Shown here one piece after another: positions 12,601 through 25,397 of a stretch of DNA of 64,000 nt. Position 1 is the first letter of the stretch, and every line of letters starts with the position of its first letter. The stretch is from Haliclystus octoradiatus (Eukaryota > Cnidaria > Staurozoa > Stauromedusae > Haliclystidae). The notes under the pieces are model-generated. The model was not told the origin of the DNA and did no database searches. It was given only the letters and a program-made list of their open reading frames with translations. Made by a program: the position numbers and the translations under genes. The DNA lies in contig OU744447.1 of the NCBI GenBank assembly GCA_916610825.1, positions 27,230,561 through 27,294,560 of the forward strand, written 5' to 3'.

Positions 12601-12706
12601 GATCTAATCCTTCAAAACAACTATTTTGAAATTTTCAGTTTCTTGGGAATTCTATAATTTTATAGCATCGCAATTTCTTCTATGGACAAAGGGGCTCCTC
12701 TATCGT
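5708..12706 (+). repeat. First copy of a 6,999-bp segmental tandem duplication (59 monomers)
   Basis: Units in order: 5708-6656 (8-mer), 6657-7605 (8), 7606-8198 (5), 8199-9147 (8), 9148-10452 (11: ABCDE ADE ADE), 10453-11401 (8), 11402-12706 (11). Private changes serve as address labels. Examples are GGAATTAATAAATATT with GGCAAACAGC near 8030, CTGTATTGTTTC in A near 8856, TAATTTTCAATT near 8952, CTTGGTAATTC near 9205, GACAAGTTTGCC near 9484, and CTGAACTCTC near 10319. The same labels recur exactly 6,999 bp downstream. Confidence 0.95.
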
Positions 12707-15700
12707 GAATTGCGCATTGCTTCCAAGATGGAAAATTGCTTTTCTGAATATTGTGGCTTCTTGGGAATTCTGTAATGTTCCAAACGTCCTAGAGTGTTTT
12801 TTTGACAAATTGGCCTAATCAATATGAATTGGGAATAATTTCAAAGCTTGTAAATAGCTCTTTAGAAATTTCCGGTCACTTTGGAATTATGGAATGCATC
12901 AAGCATCACAGACTGTTCTTTGGACAAACATGCTTCATCATGATGAATTGCGCATTGTTTCAATGCGATTAAATTTCTTCTCTGTAATTTGCGGCTTCCT
13001 TGGAATTAGGGAATGTTTAAGCATCGCAAAGTGTTGTTTCGACAAGCAGGCCTCAATATAGAGAATTGCACATTCTTTCAATGCTTGTAAATGGCTTTTC
13101 TGTTATTTGCAATTTCTTTGGAATTAAGAAATATTCTAAGCAAGGCAAAGAGCTCTTTCGACAAACTGACCTCTCTATAGAAAATTGGGAACAGATTTAA
13201 TCTTTCAAAACAACTATTTTGGAATTTGCTGTTTCTTGGGAATTCTATAATTTTATAGCATCGCAATGTCTTCTATGGACAAAGGGGCTCCTCTCTCGTG
13301 AATTGCGCATTGCTTCCAAGATGGAAAATTGCTTTTCTAAAATTTGCGGCTTCTTGGGAATTCTGTAATGTTTCAAACGTCCTATAGTGTTCTTTTGACA
13401 AATTGGCCTAATCAATATGAATTGCGCATTGTTTCAATGCTTGTAAATGGCTTTTCTGTAATTTGCAATTTCTTTGGAAATAAGAAATATTCTAAGCAAG
13501 GCAAAGAGCTCTTTCCACAAACTGACCTCTCTATAGAGAATTGGGCACAGATTTAATCCTTCAAAACAACTATTTTGAAATTTGCAGTTTCTTGGGAATT
13601 CTATAATTTTATAGCATCGCAATTTCTTCTATGGACAAAGGGGCTCCTCTATCGTGAATTGCGCATTGCTTCCAAGATGGAAAATTGCTTTTCTGAATAT
13701 TGTGGCTTCTTGGGAATTCTGTAATGTTCCAAACGTACTAGAGTGTTCTTTTGACAAATTGGCCTAATCAATATGAATTGGGAATAATTTCAAAGCTTGT
13801 AAATAGCTCTTTAGAAATTTCCGGTCACTTTGGAATTATGGAACGCATCAAGCATCACAGACTGTTCTTTGGACAAACAGGCTTCATCATGATGAATTGC
13901 GCATTGTTTCAATGCGATTAAATTTCTTCTCTGTAATTTGCGGCTTCCTTGGAATTAGGGAATGTTTAAGCATCGCAAAGTGTTGTTTCGACAAGCAGGC
14001 CTCAATATAGAGAATTGCACATTCTTTCAATGCTTGTAAATGGCTTTTCTGTTATTTGCAATTTCTTTGGAATTAAGAAATATTCTAAGCAAGGCAAAGA
14101 GCTCTTTCGACAAACTGACCTCTCTATAGAGAATTGGGAACAGATTTAATCTTTCAAAACAACTATTTTGGAATTTGCTGTTTCTTGGGAATTCTATAAT
14201 TTTATAGCATCGCAATGTCTTCTATGGACAAAGGGGCTCCTCTCTCGTGAATTGCGCATTGCTTCCAAGATGGAAAATTGCTTTTCTAAAATTTGCGGCT
14301 TCTTGGGAATTCTGTAATGTTTCAAACGTCCTATAGTGTTCTTTTGACAAATTGGCCTAATCAATATGAATTGCGCATTGTTTCAATGCTTGTAAATGGC
14401 TTTTCTGTAATTTGCAATTTCTTTGGAAATAAGAAATATTCTAAGCAAGGCAAAGAGCTCTTTCCACAAACTGACCTCTCTATAGAGAATTGGGCACAGA
14501 TTTAATCCTTCAAAACAACTATTTTGAAATTTGCAGTTTCTTGGGAATTCTATAATTTTATAGCATCGCAATTTCTTCTATGGACAAAGGGGCTCCTCTA
14601 TCGTGAATTGCGCATTGCTTCCAAGATGGAAAATTGCTTTTCTGAATATTGTGGCTTCTTGGGAATTCTGTAATGTTCCAAACGTACTAGAGTGTTCTTT
14701 TGACAAATTGGCCTAATCAATATGAATTGGGAATAATTTCAAAGCTTGTAAATAGCTCTTTAGAAATTTCCGGTCACTTTGGAATTATGGAATGCATCAA
14801 GCATCACAGACTGTTCTTTGGACAAACAGGCTTCATCATGATGAATTGCGCATTGTTTCAATGCGATTAAATTTCTTCTCTGTAATTTGCGGCTTCCTTG
14901 GAATTAGGGAATGTTTAAGCATCGCAAAGTGTTGTTTCGACAAGCAGGCCTCAATATAGAGAATTGCACATTCTTTCAATGCTTGTAAATGGCTTTTCTG
15001 TTATTTGCAATTTCTTTGGAATTAATAAATATTCTAAGCAAGGCAAACAGCTCTTTCGACAAACTGACCTCTCTATAGAGAATTGGGCACAGATTTAATC
15101 CTTCAAAACAACTATTTTGAAATTTGCAGTTTCTTGGGAATTCTATAATTTTATAGCATCGCAATTTCTTCTATGGACAAAGGGGCTCCTCTATCGTGAA
15201 TTGCGCATTGCTTCCAAGATGGAAAATTGCTTTTCTGAATATTGTGGCTTCTTGGGAATTCTGTAATGTTCCAAACGTACTAGAGTGTTCTTTTGACAAA
15301 TTGGCCTAATCAATATGAATTGGGAATAATTTCAAAGCTTGTAAATAGCTCTTTAGAAATTTCCGGTCACTTTGGAATTATGGAATGCATCAAGCATCAC
15401 GGACTGTTCTTTGGACAAACAGGCTTCATCATGATGAATTGCGCATTGTTTCAATGCGCTTAAATTTCTTCTCTGTAATTTGCGGCTTCCTTGGAATTAG
15501 GGAATGTTTAAGCATCGCAAAGTGTTGTTTCGACAAGCAGGCCTCAATATAGAGAATTGCACATTCTTTCAATGCTTGTAAATGGCTTTTCTGTTATTTG
15601 CAATTTCTTTGGAATTAATAAATATTCTAAGCAAGGCAAAGAGCTCTTTCGACAAACTGACCTCTCTATAGAGAATTGGGCACAGATTTAATCCTTCAAA

Positions 15701-18700
15701 ACAACTATTTTGAAATTTGCAGTTTCTTGGGAATTCTATAATTCTATAGCATCGCAATTTCTTCTATGGACAAAGGGGCTCCTCTATCGTGAATTGCGCA
15801 TTGCTTCCAAGATGGAAAATTACTTTTCTAAAATTTGCGGCTTCTTGGGAATTCTGTATTGTTTCAAACGTCCTACAGTGTTCTTTTGACAAATTGGCAT
15901 AATCAATATGAATTGCGCATTGTTTCAATGCTTGTAAATGGCTTTTCTGTAATTTTCAATTTCTTTGGAAATAAGAAATATTCTAAGCAAGGCAAAGAGC
16001 TCTTTCCACAAACTGACCTCTCTATAGAGAATTGGGCACAGATTTAATCCTTCAAAACAACTATTTTGAAATTTGCAGTTTCTTGGGAATTCTATAATTT
16101 TATAGCATCGCAATTTCTTCTATGGACAAAGGGGCTCCTCTATCGTGAATTGCGCATTGCTTCCAAGATGGAAAATTGCTATTCTAAATTTTGCGGCTTC
16201 TTGGTAATTCTGTAATGTTTCAAACGTCCTAGAGTGTTCTTTTGACAAATTGGACTAATCAATATGAATTGGGAATTGTTTCAATGCTTGTAAATAGCTC
16301 TTTAGAAATTTCCGGTCACTTTAGAATTATGGAATGCATCAAGCATCACAGACTGTTCTTTGGACAAACAGGCTTCATCATGATGAATTGCGCATTGTTT
16401 CAATGCGCTTAAATTTCTTCTCTGTAATTTGCGGCTTCCTTGGAATTAGGGAATGTTTAAGCATCGCAAAGTGTTGTTTCGACAAGTTTGCCTCAATATA
16501 GAGAATTGCACATTCTTTCAATGCTTGTAAATGGCTTTTCTGTTATTTGCAATTTCTTTGGAATTAAGAAATATTCTAAGCAAGGCAAAGAGCTCTTTCG
16601 ACAAACTGACCTCTCTATAGAGAATTGGGAACAGATTTAATCTTTCAAAACAACTATTTTGGAATTTGCTGTTTCTTGGGAATTCTATAATTTTATAGCA
16701 TCGCAATGTCTTCTATGGACAAAGGGGCTCCTTTCTCGTGAATTGCGCATTGCTTCCAAGATGGAAAATTGCTTTTCTAAAATTTGCGGCTTCTTGGGAA
16801 TTCTGTAATGTTTCAAACGTCCTATAGTGTTCTTTTGACAAATTGGCCTAATCAATATGAATTGCGCATTGTTTCAATGCTTGTAAATGGCTTTTCTGTA
16901 ATTTGCAATTTCTTTGGAAATAAGAAATATTCTAAGCAAGGCAAAGAGCTCTTTCCACAAACTGACCTCTCTATAGAGAATTGGGCACAGATTTAATCCT
17001 TCAAAACAACTATTTTGAAATTTGCAGTTTCTTGGGAATTCTATAATTTTATAGCATCGCAATGTCTTCTATGGACAAAGGGGCTCCTTTATCGTGAATT
17101 GCGCATTGCTTCCAAGATGGAAAATTGCTTTTCTAAAATTTGCGGCTTCTTGGGAATTCTGTAATGTTTCAAACGTCCTACAGTGTTCTTTTGACAAATT
17201 GGCCTAATCAATATGAATTGCGCATTGTTTCAATGCTTGTAAATGGCTTTTCTGTAATTTGCAATTTCTTTGGAAATAAGAAATATTCTAAGCAAGGCAA
17301 AGAGCTCTTTCCACAAACTGAACTCTCTATAGAGAATTGGGCACAGATTTAATCCTTCAAAACAACTATTTTGAAATTTGCAGTTTCTTGGGAATTCTAT
17401 AATTTTATAGCATCGCAATTTCTTCTATGGACAAAGGGGCTCCTCTATCGTGAATTGCGCATTGCTTCCAAGATGGAAAATTGCTTTTCTGAATATTGTG
17501 GCTTCTTGGGAATTCTGTAATGTTCCAAACGTACTAGAGTGTTCTTTTGACAAATTGGCCTAATCAATATGAATTGGGAATAATTTCAAAGCTTGTAAAT
17601 AGCTCTTTAGAAATTTCCGGTCACTTTGGAATTATGGAATGCATCAAGCATCACGGACTGTTCTTTGGACAAACAGGCTTCATCATGATGAATTGCGCAT
17701 TGTTTCAATGCGCTTAAATTTCTTCTCTGTAATTTGCGGCTTCCTTGGAATTAGGGAATGTTTAAGCATCGCAAAGTGTTGTTTCGACAAGCAGGCCTCA
17801 ATATAGAGAATTGCACATTCTTTCAATGCTTGTAAATGGCTTTTCTGTTATTTGCAATTTCTTTGGAATTAATAAATATTCTAAGCAAGGCAAAGAGCTC
17901 TTTCGACAAACTGACCTCTCTATAGAGAATTGGGCACAGATTTAATCCTTCAAAACAACTATTTTGAAATTTGCTGTTTCTTGGGAATTCTATAATTTTA
18001 TAGCATCGCAATGTCTTCTATGGACAAAGGGGCCCCCCTATCGTGAATTGCGCATTGCTTCCACGATGGAAAATTGCTTTTCTAAAATTTGCGGCTTCTT
18101 GGGAATTTTGTAATGTTTCAAACGTCCTACAGTGTTCTTTTGACAAATTGGCATAATCAATATGAATTGCGCATTGTTTCAATGCTTGTAAATGGCTTTT
18201 CTGTAATTTGCAATTTCTTTGGAAATAAGAAATATTCTAAGCAAGGCAAAGAGCTCTTTCCACAAACTGACCTCTCTATAGAGAATTGGGCACAGATTTA
18301 ATCCTTCAAAACAACTATTTTGAAATTTGCAGTTTCTTGGGAATTCTATAATTCTATAGCATCGCAATTTCTTCTATGGACAAAGGGGCTCCTCTATCGT
18401 GAATTGCGCATTGCTTCCAAGATGGAAAATTGCTATTCTGAATATTGTGGCTTCTTGGGAATTCTGTAATGTTCCAAACGTCCTAGATTGATCTTTTGAC
18501 AAATTGGCCTAATCAATATGAATTGGGAATTATTTCAAAGCTTGTAAATAGCTCTTTAGAAATTTCCGGTCACTTTGCAATTATGGAATGCATCAAGCAT
18601 AACAGACTGTTATTTGGACAAACAGGCTTCATCATGATGAATTGCGCATTGTTTCAATGCGCTTAAATTTATTCTCTGTAATTTGCGGCTTCCTTGGAAT

Positions 18701-19705
18701 TAGGGAATGTTTAAGCATCGCAAAGTGTTGTTTCGACACGCAGGCCTCGATATAGAGAATTGCGCATTGTTTCAATGCTTGTAAATGGTTTTTCTGTAAT
18801 TTGCAATTGCTTTGGAATTAAGAAATATTCTAAGCAAGGCAAAGAGCTCTTTCCACAAACTGACCTCTCTATAGAGAATTGGGCACAGATTTAATCCTTC
18901 AAAACAACTGTTTTGAAATTTGCTGTTTCTTGGGAATTCTATAATTTTATAGCATCGCAATGTCTTCTATGGACAAAGGGGCTCCTCTATCGTGAATTGC
19001 GCATTGCTTCCAAGATGGAAAATTGCTTTTCTAAAATTTGCGGCTTCTTGGGAATTCTGTAATGTTTCAAACGTCCTATAGTGTTCTTTTGACAAATTGG
19101 CCTAATCAATATGAATTGCGCATTGTTTCAATGCTTGTAAATGGCTTTTCTGTAATTTGCAATTTCTTTGGAAATAAGAAATATTCTAAGCAAGGCAAAG
19201 AGCTCTTTCCACAAACTGACCTCTCTATAGAGAATTGGGCACAGATTTAATCCTTCAAAACAACTATTTTGAAATTTGCAGTTTCTTGGGAATTCTATAA
19301 TTTTATAGCATCGCAATGTCTTCTATGGACAAAGGGGCTCCTTTATCGTGAATTGCGCATTGCTTCCAAGATGGAAAATTGCTTTTCTAAAATTTGCGGC
19401 TTCTTGGGAATTCTGTAATGTTTCAAACGTCCTACAGTGTTCTTTTGACAAATTGGCCTAATCAATATGAATTGCGCATTGTTTCAATGCTTGTAAATGG
19501 CTTTTCTGTAATTTGCAATTTCTTTGGAAATAAGAAATATTCTAAGCAAGGCAAAGAGCTCTTTCCACAAACTGAACTCTCTATAGAGAATTGGGCACAG
19601 ATTTAATCCTTCAAAACAACTATTTTGAAATTTGCAGTTTCTTGGGAATTCTATAATTTTATAGCATCGCAATTTCTTCTATGGACAAAGGGGCTCCTCT
19701 ATCGT
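12707..19705 (+). repeat. Second copy of the 6,999-bp segmental duplication
   Basis: Units in order: 12707-13655 (8), 13656-14604 (8), 14605-15197 (5), 15198-16146 (8), 16147-17451 (11), 17452-18400 (8), 18401-19705 (11). Unit sizes and address labels match 5708-12706. Differences seen are few: GGAACGCATC near 13842 for GGAATGCATC, and a small cluster in the unit at 17452. The final 3-mer differs at its end (CTGAACTCTC here; TATAAAGAATTGGCCACAG in copy 1), which locates the exchange point. Confidence 0.95.
17096..19349 (+). repeat. Source copy of a 2,254-bp repeat
   Basis: This stretch contains a 3-mer, an 8-mer and the first 8 monomers of the next unit (356+949+949). The 3-mer with CTGAACTCTC, the 8-mer with TAATTCTATAGC, and the unit with CCTAGATTGATC and GACACGCAGGCCTCGATA reappear 2,254 bp later. 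The cluster CCCCCC near 18033, TCCACGATGG near 18062 and GGGAATTTTGTAATG near 18105 is private to this copy. Confidence 0.85.
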
Positions 19706-21603
19706 GAATTGCGCATTGCTTCCAAGATGGAAAATTGCTTTTCTGAATATTGTGGCTTCTTGGGAATTCTGTAATGTTCCAAACGTACTAGAGTGTTCTT
19801 TTGACAAATTGGCCTAATCAATATGAATTGGGAATAATTTCAAAGCTTGTAAATAGCTCTTTAGAAATTTCCGGTCACTTTGGAATTATGGAATGCATCA
19901 AGCATCACGGACTGTTCTTTGGACAAACAGGCTTCATCATGATGAATTGCGCATTGTTTCAATGCGCTTAAATTTCTTCTCTGTAATTTGCGGCTTCCTT
20001 GGAATTAGGGAATGTTTAAGCATCGCAAAGTGTTGTTTCGACAAGCAGGCCTCAATATAGAGAATTGCACATTCTTTCAATGCTTGTAAATGGCTTTTCT
20101 GTTATTTGCAATTTCTTTGGAATTAATAAATATTCTAAGCAAGGCAAAGAGCTCTTTCGACAAACTGACCTCTCTATAGAGAATTGGGCACAGATTTAAT
20201 CCTTCAAAACAACTATTTTGAAATTTGCTGTTTCTTGGGAATTCTATAATTTTATAGCATCGCAATGTCTTCTATGGACAAAGGGGCTCCTCTATCGTGA
20301 ATTGCGCATTGCTTCCAAGATGGAAAATTGCTTTTCTAAAATTTGCGGCTTCTTGGGAATTCTGTAATGTTTCAAACGTCCTACAGTGTTCTTTTGACAA
20401 ATTGGCATAATCAATATGAATTGCGCATTGTTTCAATGCTTGTAAATGGCTTTTCTGTAATTTGCAATTTCTTTGGAAATAAGAAATATTCTAAGCAAGG
20501 CAAAGAGCTCTTTCCACAAACTGACCTCTCTATAGAGAATTGGGCACAGATTTAATCCTTCAAAACAACTATTTTGAAATTTGCAGTTTCTTGGGAATTC
20601 TATAATTCTATAGCATCGCAATTTCTTCTATGGACAAAGGGGCTCCTCTATCGTGAATTGCGCATTGCTTCCAAGATGGAAAATTGCTATTCTGAATATT
20701 GTGGCTTCTTGGGAATTCTGTAATGTTCCAAACGTCCTAGATTGATCTTTTGACAAATTGGCCTAATCAATATGAATTGGGAATTATTTCAAAGCTTGTA
20801 AATAGCTCTTTAGAAATTTCCGGTCACTTTGCAATTATGGAATGCATCAAGCATAACAGACTGTTATTTGGACAAACAGGCTTCATCATGATGAATTGCG
20901 CATTGTTTCAATGCGCTTAAATTTATTCTCTGTAATTTGCGGCTTCCTTGGAATTAGGGAATGTTTAAGCATCGCAAAGTGTTGTTTCGACACGCAGGCC
21001 TCGATATAGAGAATTGCGCATTGTTTCAATGCTTGTAAATGGTTTTTCTGTAATTTGCAATTGCTTTGGAATTAAGAAATATTCTAAGCAAGGCAAAGAG
21101 CTCTTTCCACAAACTGACCTCTCTATAGAGAATTGGGCACAGATTTAATCCTTCAAAACAACTGTTTTGAAATTTGCTGTTTCTTGGGAATTCTATAATT
21201 TTATAGCATCGCAATGTCTTCTATGGACAAAGGGGCTCCTCTATCGTGAATTGCGCATTGCTTCCAAGATGGAAAATTGCTTTTCTAAAATTTGCGGCTT
21301 CTTGGGAATTCTGTAATGTTTCAAACGTCCTATAGTGTTCTTTTGACAAATTGGCCTAATCAATATGAATTGCGCATTGTTTCAATGCTTGTAAATGGCC
21401 TTTCTGTAATTTGCAATTTCTTTGGAAATAAGAAATATTCTAAGCAAGGCAAAGAGCTCTTTCCACAAACTGACCTCTCTATAGAGAATTGGGCACAGAT
21501 TTAATCCTTCAAAACAACTATTTTGAAATTTGCAGTTTCTTGGGAATTCTATAATTTTATAGCATCGCAATTTCTTCTATTGACAAAGGGGCTCCTCTAT
21601 CGT
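19350..21603 (+). repeat. Second copy of the 2,254-bp repeat, ending in 8-mers
   Basis: It comprises 3-mer 19350-19705, 8-mer 19706-20654 and 8-mer 20655-21603. It follows 17096-19349 label for label until the last 3-mer. There it carries AAATGGCCTTTCTG near 21395 and TTCTATTGACAAAGG near 21577, which belong to the following zone. The right limit of the duplicated tract therefore lies within roughly 21,250-21,570. Confidence 0.85.
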
Positions 21604-23499
21604 GAATTGCGCATTGCTTCCGAAATGGAAAATTGCTTTTATAAAAATTGTGGCTTCTTGGGAATTCTGTAATGTTCCAGACGTCCTAGAGTGATCTTTT
21701 GACAAATTGGCCTAATCAATATGAATTGGGAATTATTTCAAAGCTTGTAAATAGCTCTTTAGAAATTTCCGGTCACTTTGCAATTATGGAATGCATCAAG
21801 CATCACAGACTGTTCTTTGGACAAACAGGCTTCATCATGATGAATTGCGCATTGTTTCAATGCGCTTAAATTTCTTCTCTGTAATTTGCGGCTTCCTTGG
21901 AATTAGGGAATGTTTAAGCATCGCAAAGTGTTGTTTCGACACGCAGGCCTCAATATAGAGAATTGCGCATTGTTTCAATGCTTGTAAATGGTTTTTATGC
22001 AATTTGCAATTTCTTTGAAATTAAGAAATATTCTAAGCAAGGCAAAGAGCTCTTTCCACAAACTGACCTCTCTATAGAGAATTGGGCACAGATTTAATCC
22101 TTCAAAACAACTATTTTGAAATTTGCTGTTTCTTGGGAATTCTATAATTTTTAGCATCCCAATGTCTTCTATGGGCAAAGGGGCTCCTCTATCGTGAATT
22201 GCGCATTGCTTCCAAGATGGAAAATTGCTTTTCTAAATTTTGCGGCTTCTTGGGAATTCTGTAATGTTTCAAACGTCCTATAGTGTTCTTTTGACAAATT
22301 GGCCTAATCAATATGAATTGCGCATTGTTTCAATGCATGTAAATGGCTTTTCTGTAATTTGCAATTTCTTTGGAAATAAGAAATATTCTAAGCAAGGCAA
22401 AGAGCTCTTTCCACAAACTGACCTCTCTATAGAGAATTGGGCACAGATTTAATCCTTCAAAACAACTATTTTGAAATTTGCAGTTTCTTGGGAATTCTAT
22501 AATTTTATAGCATCGCAATTTCTTCTATTGACAAAGGGGCTCCTCTATCGTGAATTGCGCATTGCTTCCAAGATGGAAAATTGCTTTTCTAAATATTGTG
22601 GCTTCTTGGGAATTCTGTAATGTTCCAAACGTCCTAGAGTGATCTTTTGACAAATTGGCCTAATCAATATGAATTGGGAATTATTTCAAAGCTTGTAAAC
22701 AGCTCTTTAGAAATTTCCGGTCACTTTGCAATTATGGAATGCATCGAGCATCACAGACTGTTCTTTGGACAAACAGGCTTCATCATGATGAATTGCGCAT
22801 TGTTTCAATGCGCTTAAATTTCTTCTCTGTAATTTGCGGTTTCCTTGGAATTAGGGAATGTTTAAGCATCGCAAAGTGTTGTTTCGACACGCAGGCCTCA
22901 ATATAGAGAATTGCGCATTGTTTCAATGCTTGTAAATGGTTTTTCTGCAATTTGCAATTTCTTTGAAATTAAGAAATATTCTAAGCAAGGCAAAGAGCTC
23001 TTTCGACAAACTGACCTCTCTATAGAGAATTGGGCACAGATTTAATCCTTCAAAACAAATATTTTGAAATTTGCTGTTTCTTGGGAATTCTATAATTTTT
23101 AGCATCCCAATGTCTTCTATGGGCAAAGGGGCTCCTCTATCGTGAATTGCGCATTGCTTCCAAGATGGAAAATTACTTTTCTAAAATTTGCGGCTTCTTG
23201 GGAATTCTGTAATGTTTCAAACGTCCTACAGTGTTCTTTTGACAAATTGGCATAATCAATATGAATTGCGCATTGTTTCAATGCTTGTAAATGGCTTTTC
23301 TGTAATTTGCAATTTCTTTGGAAATAAGAAATATTCTAAGCAAGGCAAAGAGCTCTTTCCACAAACTGACCTCTCTATAGAGAATTGGGCACAGATTTAA
23401 TCCTTCAAAACAACTATTTTGAAATTTGCAGTTTCTTGGGAATTCTATAATTTTATAGCATCGCAATTTCTTCTATGGACAAAGGGGCTCCTCTATCGT
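21604..23499 (+). repeat. Two 948-bp 8-mer units with a one-base deletion in E
   Basis: Units 21604-22551 and 22552-23499 share ATAATTTTTAGCATCCC in the first E (one base short) and TGCAATTTGCAATTTCTTTG in D. Their B monomers read GGGAATTATTTC and TTTGCAATT, the form typical of domain 2. These units are a transition between the two domains. Confidence 0.9.
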
Positions 23500-25397
23500 G
23501 AATTGCGCATTGCTTCCAAGATGGAAAATTGCTATTCTAAATTTTGCGGCTTCTTGGGAATTCTGTAATGTTTCAAACGTCCTAGAGTGTTCTTTTGACA
23601 AATTGGACTAATCAATATGAATTGGGAATTGTTTCAATGCTTGTAAATAGCTCTTTAGAAATTTCCAGTCACTTTAGAATTATGGAATGCATCAAGCATC
23701 ACAGACTGTTCTTTGGACAAACAGGCTTCATCATGATGAATTGCGCATTGTTTCAATGCGCTTAAATTTCTTCTCTGTAATTTGCGGCTTCCTTGGAATT
23801 AGGGAATGTTTAAGCATCGCAAAGTGTTGTTTCGACAAGTAGGCCTCAATATAGAGAATTGCACATTCTTTCAATGCTTGTAAATGGCTTTTCTGTTATT
23901 TGCAATTTCTTTGGAATTAAGAAATATTCTAAGCAAGGCAAAGAGCTCTTTCGACAAACTGACCTCTCTATAGAGAATTGGGAACAGATTTAATCTTTCA
24001 AAACAACTATTTTGGAATTTGCTGTTTCTTGGGAATTCTATAATTTTATAGCATCGCAATGTCTTCTATGGACAAAGGGGCTCCTTTCTCGTGAATTGCG
24101 CATTGCTTCCAAGATGGAAAATTGCTTTTCTAAAATTTGCGGCTTCTTGGGAATTCTGTAATGTTTCAAACGTCCTATAGTGTTCTTTTGACAAATTGGC
24201 CTAATCAATATGAATTGCGCATTGTTTCAATGCTTGTAAATGGCTTTTCTGTAATTTGCAATTTCTTTGGAAATAAGAAATATTCTAAGCAAGGCAAATA
24301 GCTCTTTCCACAAACTGACCTCTCTATAGAGAATTGGGCACAGATTTAATCCTTCAAAACAACTATTTTGAAATTTGCAGTTTCTTGGGAATTCTATAAT
24401 TTTATAGCATCGCAATGTCTTCTATGGACAAAGGGGCTCCTTTATCGTGAATTGCGCATTGATTCCAAGATGGAAAATTGCTTTTCTAAAATTTGCGGCT
24501 TCTTGGGAATTCTGTAATGTTTCAAACGTCCTACAGTGTTCTTTTGACAAATTGGCCTAATCAATATGAATTGCGCATTGTTTCAATGCTTGTAAATGGC
24601 TTTTCTGTAATTTGCAATTTCTTTGGAAATAAGAAATATTCTAAGCAAGGCAAAGAGCTCTTTCAACAAACTGACCTCTCTATAGAGAATTGGGCACAGA
24701 TTTAATCCTTCAAAACAACTATTTTGAAATTTGCAGTTTCTTGGGAATTCTATAATTTTATAGCATCGCAATTTCTTCTATGGACAAAGGGGCTCCTCTA
24801 TCGTGAATTGCGCATTGCTTCCAAGATGGAAAATTGCTTTTCTGAATATTGTGGCTTCTTGGTAATTCTGTAATGTTCCAAACGTACTAGAGTGTTCTTT
24901 TGACAAATTGGCCTAATCAATATGAATTGGGAATAATTTCAAAGCTTGTAAATAGCTCTTTAGAAATTTCCGGTCACTTTGGAATTATGGAATGCATCAA
25001 GCATCACGGACTGTTCTTTGGACAAACAGGCTTCATCATGATGAATTGCGCATTGTTTCAATGCGCTTAAATTTCTTCTCTGTAATTTGCGGCTTCCTTG
25101 GAATTAGGGAATGTTTAAGCATCGCAAAGTGTTGTTTCGACAAGCAGGCCTCAATATAGAGAATTGCACATTCTTTCAATGCTTGTAAATGGCTTTTCTG
25201 TAATTTGCAATTTCTTTGGAAATAAGAAATATTCTAAGCAAGGCAAAGAGCTCTTTCCACAAACTGACCTCTCTATAGAGAATTGGGCACAGATTTAATC
25301 CTTCAAAACAACAATTTTGAAATTTGCAGTTTCTTGGGAATTCTAAAATTTTATAGCATCGCAATTTCTTCTATGGACAAAGGGGCTCCTCTATCGT
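23500..25397 (+). repeat. 11-mer and 5-mer closing domain 1
   Basis: 23500-24804 is ABCDE ADE ADE (1,305 bp). It resembles the 11-mer at 9148/16147 in ATTGGACTAATC and GGGAATTGTTTCAATGC, but reads TTTCCAGTCAC and GACAAGTAGGCC. 24805-25397 is a lone 5-mer whose D and E carry the 3-mer subtype sequence (GGAAATAAG, TTTCCACAAAC). That points to an exchange between 5-mer and 3-mer D monomers with loss of the intervening part. Confidence 0.9.
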
